Below are positions 59,723-64,000 of a DNA stretch of 64,000 nucleotides, one piece after another. The DNA comes from an uncultured Prevotella sp. GTDB lineage: Bacteria > Bacteroidota > Bacteroidia > Bacteroidales > Bacteroidaceae. The stretch's first letter is position 1. Each line of letters begins with the position of its first letter. Under the pieces are notes generated by a model. That model was given only the letters and a program-made list of their open reading frames with translations, was not told the origin of the DNA and made no database searches. The position numbers and the translations under genes are program-made. Location of the stretch: NCBI GenBank assembly GCA_946405145.1, contig CAMJGE010000005.1:82276-146275 (forward strand). The letters are read 5' to 3'.

Positions 59723-61987
59723 CTAAAAGTCGTAACCGAGGTTCAGGTAGAAGTATGGCTCCTTAGTGTGATTGCTATATCCCAAGGTACCTCCAAGGGG
59801 TCCGAACATCGTATTATAGTAGTAGGCTGCCTGTACGCCAATCAGGGTTCTTCTGTCGAACAGGTTTCTCACCCTGTCTGCCTGTTGGCCACCTGCCAGG
59901 CGCAGCAAGATGTAATGGTTGTTGCCCATGCGCTGCTGTGCCTGTAACTGAGCTGCTACAAACTGGTTGTCAACATATTCCATCCAACCGATACCTGCAA
60001 ATGGCATCTGTTGCTTAATATAATGGCCAAACCAGTCGCCACCGATGGTATTGCCATAGATGATGGGTATAACTGAGCCGTAGAGGAGGCGACCATAGAA
60101 CATGGGCTGGATGGTGAGGCGTGGAGTGAAGGCAATCGACATGCGCCAGTTGGCACTGAGGATGCTTGTGCCAGACTTCTTGCCCTCATAGGTGCCGTCG
60201 GCAGCATAGGACTTCAGTTTGGCAAAGTCGTTTGTCAGATAGGTGTATTCTGCATTGAAACGCACGCCTCGGGTGGGGAAGATCCAGTTATCCTCGTTGT
60301 TGTATTTGATACGTGCGAAGTAATTGAAGTAATGATCGTTTTTGATCTGCGCCATGCTTGATGCATCGGAATTGAGCTTACTGATGAAATGGATATAATC
60401 CCACTGCAAGCCTAACTGGAAATTGAAGGAACGCAGATTGAAATTGATGGGTGTCAGCTCGGACTGCCACTCGCTATATATCATGTTATAGTCGCGTTCA
60501 CCATTGATATAGATGTCAAGGTCATTTCTCCTGAAGGAGAGACTGAGAGTAGGACGGGTGAAACTACTGGGGTGGATCATCAGGTTGGCACCTAGCATCA
60601 GTCGCTTACCCAAGCGCAGGGTGATATCGGTGCTGACAGGGGTAGAGGTCTTCAGCGGTACGTTGAGACCAAGTTGTATGGCAGCATATTCTTCTGTATC
60701 GAAGCGGAGACCTGCATAGAGTCGGGGAGACTTGCGATTACCTGCCATGAGGCGTACCACATAGGCAGAATCCTTGGGTATCAGGCGGCACTCCGCTGAA
60801 TTATAGAACAGGTCGAGACGCATGGAGGTGGTGATCTCCTGCTCTTTCGACGCATTGATGCTGTCAAGTTTGGAAAGATGGAATTTCTGGCGCAGAAACT
60901 TCTCATCTTCTGTTGTCATGTTGACGAACTCAAACCCTGCTATGGGCTGATTTTCAGTCATGATGGCAGGTTGCAGAGGATGGAGTATTCTCTGATGGTA
61001 GTCTTCACCGATACCGATACGCTGTTTCAGTGCCATCAGCTCGTCCCAGTGTCGCATGGCCTCTTCTTCTCCGCGTCGGATCAGTGTGTCGATGGCAGAA
61101 GCTGAGAAGCTGGCAGCACCATATCCCTTGGGATCGACATACATAAAGATGTCGGTGAGGGCTTTATTCTCCTCGAATTTGTTCTTCGTATTGGCATCAA
61201 TGATCTGGCCCAGCACACTCATGGTGTCCCATACGTCGTCGACGGTCTTTGGATTGTCGTGCACGGAGATGCCGATCACCAAATCGGCTCCCATCTGACG
61301 GGCGATATCCACAGGGAAGTTATTTCGCATGCCGCCATCTACGAGTACGCAACTGTCTATTCTGACAGGTGAGAAGACTGCAGGGATAGCCATTGAGGCA
61401 CGCATGGCCTGAGGCAATTTGCCACTATGGAAATCGTATTCTGTGTAACTGATGATGTCGGTTGCCACACAGGCGAAGGGGATGGGGAGATCACGCGAGA
61501 AGTCGAGTGAGTCGGTATAACCCACACAGAGCTTCTCAAATAAATCTGCAAGGTTCTTGCCCTTGATGAGTCCGCCTGCCTGCTTATTGCGCTTACCCCC
61601 GAAGATGGATGTAGAGATGGCGTAGGTATATTGTTTCTCTACGTCGCTGAGGTTCTGGTTACGCAGGTTGTCACGGTCGCTGATGATAAATGACCAGTCC
61701 TGGGCACGTGCTACAGAGTCGAGTGAGTGGGCATTATAGCCTATGGCATAGAGTCCGCCTACGATGCTACCCATCGAGGTGCCGGTGATGACATCGATAG
61801 GGATGCCGGCTTTCTCCAGCACCTTCAGCACACCGATATGAGCCATACCTTTCGCGCCGCCACCACTCAGCACGACAGCCACCTTCTTTCTGTTGACTGT
61901 CTTTCCTTCTATTTGCGAATAAACCTTACTGCCGCTTAGCAGCAGTAAGGTTATGAATATCAGTAGTCTCATGCGTGAAAGGATCAT
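59723..61987 (-). CDS. Patatin-like phospholipase with C-terminal beta-barrel (PlpD-like)
   Basis: The protein has 754 residues from ATG 61987 (MRLLIF five codons on is an alternative start). A signal peptide (RLLIFITLLLLSGSKVYSQ) leads to a patatin domain: GGGAKGMAHIG oxyanion loop, nucleophile Ser in GTSMGS and the dyad Asp in VDGGMRNNF. A POTRA-like segment follows at about 320-380, and from about 430 alternating strands run to a terminal aromatic (YFYLNLGYDF), as in type Vd/BamA-like barrels. It should be an outer-membrane-associated lipolytic enzyme. It is 16 bases after the TolC-type gene. Confidence 0.88.
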   Translation of the reverse strand: MILSRMRLLIFITLLLLSGSKVYSQIEGKTVNRKKVAVVLSGGGAKGMAHIGVLKVLEKAGIPIDVITGTSMGSIVGGLYAIGYNAHSLDSVARAQDWSFIISDRDNLRNQNLSDVEKQYTYAISTSIFGGKRNKQAGGLIKGKNLADLFEKLCVGYTDSLDFSRDLPIPFACVATDIISYTEYDFHSGKLPQAMRASMAIPAVFSPVRIDSCVLVDGGMRNNFPVDIARQMGADLVIGISVHDNPKTVDDVWDTMSVLGQIIDANTKNKFEENKALTDIFMYVDPKGYGAASFSASAIDTLIRRGEEEAMRHWDELMALKQRIGIGEDYHQRILHPLQPAIMTENQPIAGFEFVNMTTEDEKFLRQKFHLSKLDSINASKEQEITTSMRLDLFYNSAECRLIPKDSAYVVRLMAGNRKSPRLYAGLRFDTEEYAAIQLGLNVPLKTSTPVSTDITLRLGKRLMLGANLMIHPSSFTRPTLSLSFRRNDLDIYINGERDYNMIYSEWQSELTPINFNLRSFNFQLGLQWDYIHFISKLNSDASSMAQIKNDHYFNYFARIKYNNEDNWIFPTRGVRFNAEYTYLTNDFAKLKSYAADGTYEGKKSGTSILSANWRMSIAFTPRLTIQPMFYGRLLYGSVIPIIYGNTIGGDWFGHYIKQQMPFAGIGWMEYVDNQFVAAQLQAQQRMGNNHYILLRLAGGQQADRVRNLFDRRTLIGVQAAYYYNTMFGPLGGTLGYSNHTKEPYFYLNLGYDF

Positions 61988-62003
61988 TGAAGCTATTTAG
62001 AGA

Positions 62004-63428
62004 TCACTTTGTGCCACCACCGAGGGCAATATAGAGGGCTATGACAGCCTCGGCAGCATCGTACATGTTCATGGCTGCACCAAGTTGTGCGTCAAGCAGC
62101 GACTCCTGTGCACGGAGTACTTCGATATAGCTGGCTTTACCGTTGTCCATCAACTCATGGGTGCCGAGGTAGGCCTCGTGGAGTACCTCCACCTGGCGGT
62201 AGTAGTAGCCATGCTTTTCGCGGGCTGCCATGCAGTCGGCCATCGCCTCATTTACCTGGTTGCCGGCATTGATCACCGTCTGAACGTACTTCTTCTGCAA
62301 GTCTTCTTCGGTGAGCTTGGCAATCTTCTTGTTGGCAATCAGCTTGCCACGGGCGAAGATGGGCTGTGTGAGCTGAGCAAAGGCATTCAAGAGCAGCTTG
62401 CCCGGATCAACAACTACGCCGCCAGCTGAGTTCGTCCATCCGACAGAACCGCCGAGTGTGATGCTGGGGAAAAAGGCAGAGCGGGCTGCAGCCGTATTAT
62501 AGAAAGCCTCCTCCATAGCATGGTTGGCCATGCGGATATCAGGACGGTTCTCCAGCATGCCGGCAGGCACACCCAGATGCAGATACTTGGTGTCGAACAT
62601 GCGCTGTTCGGCATCACCCTGTGATTCGGCATGATGCAGGGGTGAGCTGCCCCATTTCGCACGAGTGATATGCTGAGGGGTGACAGCCAGCAACTTACAG
62701 ATGGCATTCTCGACAGCGAGAATATGACGGCGGGTATTGACGATCTGCGTCTTCACATCCAGATACGAAGCCTCCATCTGGTTGACAGCGGTGCTGTAGG
62801 CCTTACCGTTCTCCCAAAGTGCCTGCTCGGTCTCAAGCGACTTGTTCCACAGACTGTCGGTCTGCGTGAGAATGTCTAACTGGCGGTCGAGCACTTGTAG
62901 CAGGAAGTATTGTTGGGCAGTAACCGAGATGAGGTTAGCACGGACAACATCCTGCTGCATCTGAGCCTGAAGGAGTACAGCCTTGGCGGCACGCTTCTTG
63001 TTGGTGATAGAGCCGAACACATCGATGTCCATCGACAACTGCAATGGCAGATCGTAGGTCTTCACGGCCTTACTATGGTCGAAACTGGAGAGTGCTCCCT
63101 GTGGTGAGAAACTGAGTGCGGGCAGGTAAGCCAGCTTGGCAGCTGTCAGCGCAGCCTGGCTCTTCTCCACAGCGATACGTGCGGAGTTGAGGTCGGTGTT
63201 GTTGGCCAATACCTGTTCGATGAGCTGCTGGAGCTGTGGATCAGTGAAGAACTCACGCCACGACATCTGGGCAATCGACGTATCGCCGGTGGCACGATCG
63301 ATATCCTGACTGGTGCCGAAGGCATCGGCAGGTGCCTGTACCTTCTGCTCGTATTTGTTATAGATACCGCAGCCCGTGAGCAGAAAACTCACGGCTACAG
63401 CAACTAAGATATAACTTACTCTTTTCAT
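62004..63428 (-). CDS. Outer-membrane efflux lipoprotein, TolC/OprM (NodT) family
   Basis: The protein has 474 residues. The lipoprotein signal peptide is SYILVAVAVSFLLTGC. Two outer-membrane efflux repeats of long coiled-coil helices are visible (LNSARIAVEKSQAALTAAKL, QVNEAMADCMAAREKHGYYY), with LPALSFSPQG and FFPSITLGGSVG strand regions and the NRPDIR motif. It forms the trimeric exit duct of a tripartite pump. It begins four bases after the stop of the RND gene on the same strand. Confidence 0.93.
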   Translation of the reverse strand: MKRVSYILVAVAVSFLLTGCGIYNKYEQKVQAPADAFGTSQDIDRATGDTSIAQMSWREFFTDPQLQQLIEQVLANNTDLNSARIAVEKSQAALTAAKLAYLPALSFSPQGALSSFDHSKAVKTYDLPLQLSMDIDVFGSITNKKRAAKAVLLQAQMQQDVVRANLISVTAQQYFLLQVLDRQLDILTQTDSLWNKSLETEQALWENGKAYSTAVNQMEASYLDVKTQIVNTRRHILAVENAICKLLAVTPQHITRAKWGSSPLHHAESQGDAEQRMFDTKYLHLGVPAGMLENRPDIRMANHAMEEAFYNTAAARSAFFPSITLGGSVGWTNSAGGVVVDPGKLLLNAFAQLTQPIFARGKLIANKKIAKLTEEDLQKKYVQTVINAGNQVNEAMADCMAAREKHGYYYRQVEVLHEAYLGTHELMDNGKASYIEVLRAQESLLDAQLGAAMNMYDAAEAVIALYIALGGGTK

Positions 63429-63431
63429 GAC

Positions 63432-64000
63432 TTATTCCTCTGTTTTTACTTCAACATTTTTCATTTTCGGAGCACCTTGGAACTTCTCATGCAATTTTTG
63501 GAAAACAATGAAGAAGGCAGGAACGACGAAGAGCAGGGCAATGGTACCAATACTCATACCGCCGATAACACCCAAGGCGAGGGCACGGTTACCATTAGCA
63601 CCGGCACCACCCTCGATGACGAGCGGTATCATACCGATAATCATCGTTGCCACAGTCATCAGAATTGGGCGCAGACGCTCCTTACAAGCCTCGAAGGCTG
63701 CATCAGAGATGCTCAAGCCCTGTTTGCGGCGGTCGGTGGCAAACTCGGTAATCAGGATGGCCGTCTTCGACAACAGACCAATCAGCATGATGACACCCGT
63801 CTGCAGGTAGATGTTATTATCCATACCTGGTATTTCATTGAGATAGCCAAGGTATGCAAACACGAAGGCACCCATCAGACCGAATGGTACGCTGAACAGC
63901 ACGGCCCATGGTGTGAACCAAGAGTTATACAGAGAAGCCAGGATAAGGTAGATCAGGATGGCGCAGATGACGTAGATGAGCGCCGTGGCGTTAGAACCTG
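63432..64000 (-). CDS. RND-family efflux transporter (AcrB-like), C-terminal part (5' truncated by window edge)
   Basis: About 189 C-terminal residues are visible; the frame is open to the window end. It covers the last transmembrane helices of an HAE1-type RND pump: NNIYLQTGVIMLIGLLSKTA (split here), ILITEFATDRRKQG, RPILMTVATMIIGMIPL and the GANGNRALALGVIGGM loop. The motif order and the adjacent OprM-like gene make a multidrug-type tripartite pump very likely. The C-terminus ends KNVEVKTEE. The adaptor gene should lie just outside the window. Confidence 0.92.
   Translation of the reverse strand, partial: GSNATALIYVICAILIYLILASLYNSWFTPWAVLFSVPFGLMGAFVFAYLGYLNEIPGMDNNIYLQTGVIMLIGLLSKTAILITEFATDRRKQGLSISDAAFEACKERLRPILMTVATMIIGMIPLVIEGGAGANGNRALALGVIGGMSIGTIALLFVVPAFFIVFQKLHEKFQGAPKMKNVEVKTEE

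Noticed and set aside
1..64000. Integrated phage, insertion sequence or defence island
   Set aside because: No integrase, transposase, restriction-modification, toxin-antitoxin, reverse transcriptase or cas motifs were seen in any substantial reading frame.

Overview
The window reads as chromosomal DNA of a Bacteroidota species, most likely a Prevotellaceae member (Prevotella / Xylanibacter-like). The grounds are many promoters of the Bacteroidota form (a -33 TTG, about 20 bp, then TAnnTTTGC), a pyrophosphate-dependent phosphofructokinase, FeoA-FeoB and long SecA forms typical of the phylum, DUF5103 and DUF4105 proteins, a propeller-type sensor/AraC regulator, and ApgM standing in for homoserine kinase. 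I see no integrase, transposase, phage gene or CRISPR array. Gene content is mostly housekeeping and the unusual material is repetitive DNA.

Layout. 0-11.6 kb: end of a DMT transporter, a secreted C1 peptidase, an SGNH hydrolase, a secreted GH13 enzyme divergent from a membrane-bound SusR-like regulator, a minus operon (MORN-GH25 muramidase, rlmH, DUF5103 protein) and an iron alcohol dehydrogenase. 11.7-19.5 kb: a leader-peptide attenuator and the operon leuA-leuC-leuD-citramalate-type synthase-leuB, followed by a TPR protein and a LolA-like protein. 19.5-26.5 kb: tRNA-Arg(UCU) and a seven-gene minus operon (two small unknowns, acyltransferase, amidase-golvesin protein, YgiQ, PP2C-like protein). 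26.5-34.5 kb: PPi-phosphofructokinase and a second GH25, then the threonine operon thrA-apgM-thrC. 34.5-37.1 kb: a FAD oxidoreductase and a 0.9-kb palindrome-rich repeat island. 37-44 kb: cytidylate kinase-like protein, pheT, yebC, a lipoprotein, lepA and a Crp-like regulator. 44.2-52.8 kb: minus operon secA-ABC ATPase-feoAB-ruvC-double ABC ATPase. 52.9-64 kb: DUF4105 protein, then porin-lptC-CNNM protein-PpiD-like foldase, and a minus cluster ending in a patatin/barrel protein, a TolC-type protein and an RND pump that runs off the window.

The most unusual signal is a set of short tandem and palindromic repeats that sit inside or at the edges of conserved genes. Family A is a 9-bp unit centred on CTAG, in strict 9-bp phase (7-10 copies in three genes, 5-6 in a fourth). 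It encodes loops in ThrC and ApgM, a linker in a muramidase and the signal peptide of a TPR protein, using three different reading frames. Family B is an 8-bp AATGTAAA unit. It lies in intergenic gaps, always pointing with transcription, and inside thrC and the FAD oxidoreductase gene, where the one unit that would give an in-frame TAA is altered. Family C is a palindromic AATAACC element placed in the same reading frame in two unrelated proteins (shared peptide NNREPI). Family D is an AAGGTAAA inverted repeat whose two arms encode the charged and hydrophobic halves of the LptC signal peptide. Together they look like protein-coding insertion repeats comparable in principle to Rickettsia palindromic elements, though the motifs and mechanism here are unknown to me.

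Functional links: the leu leader (four Ile codons in a row plus Leu codons) fits joint control of leucine and isoleucine synthesis, since the operon also holds a citramalate-type synthase. The threonine operon supplies the other route to isoleucine. SecA, the lipoprotein and LPS proteins, and the foldase serve envelope biogenesis. Assignments rest on reading motifs by eye, with no database search.
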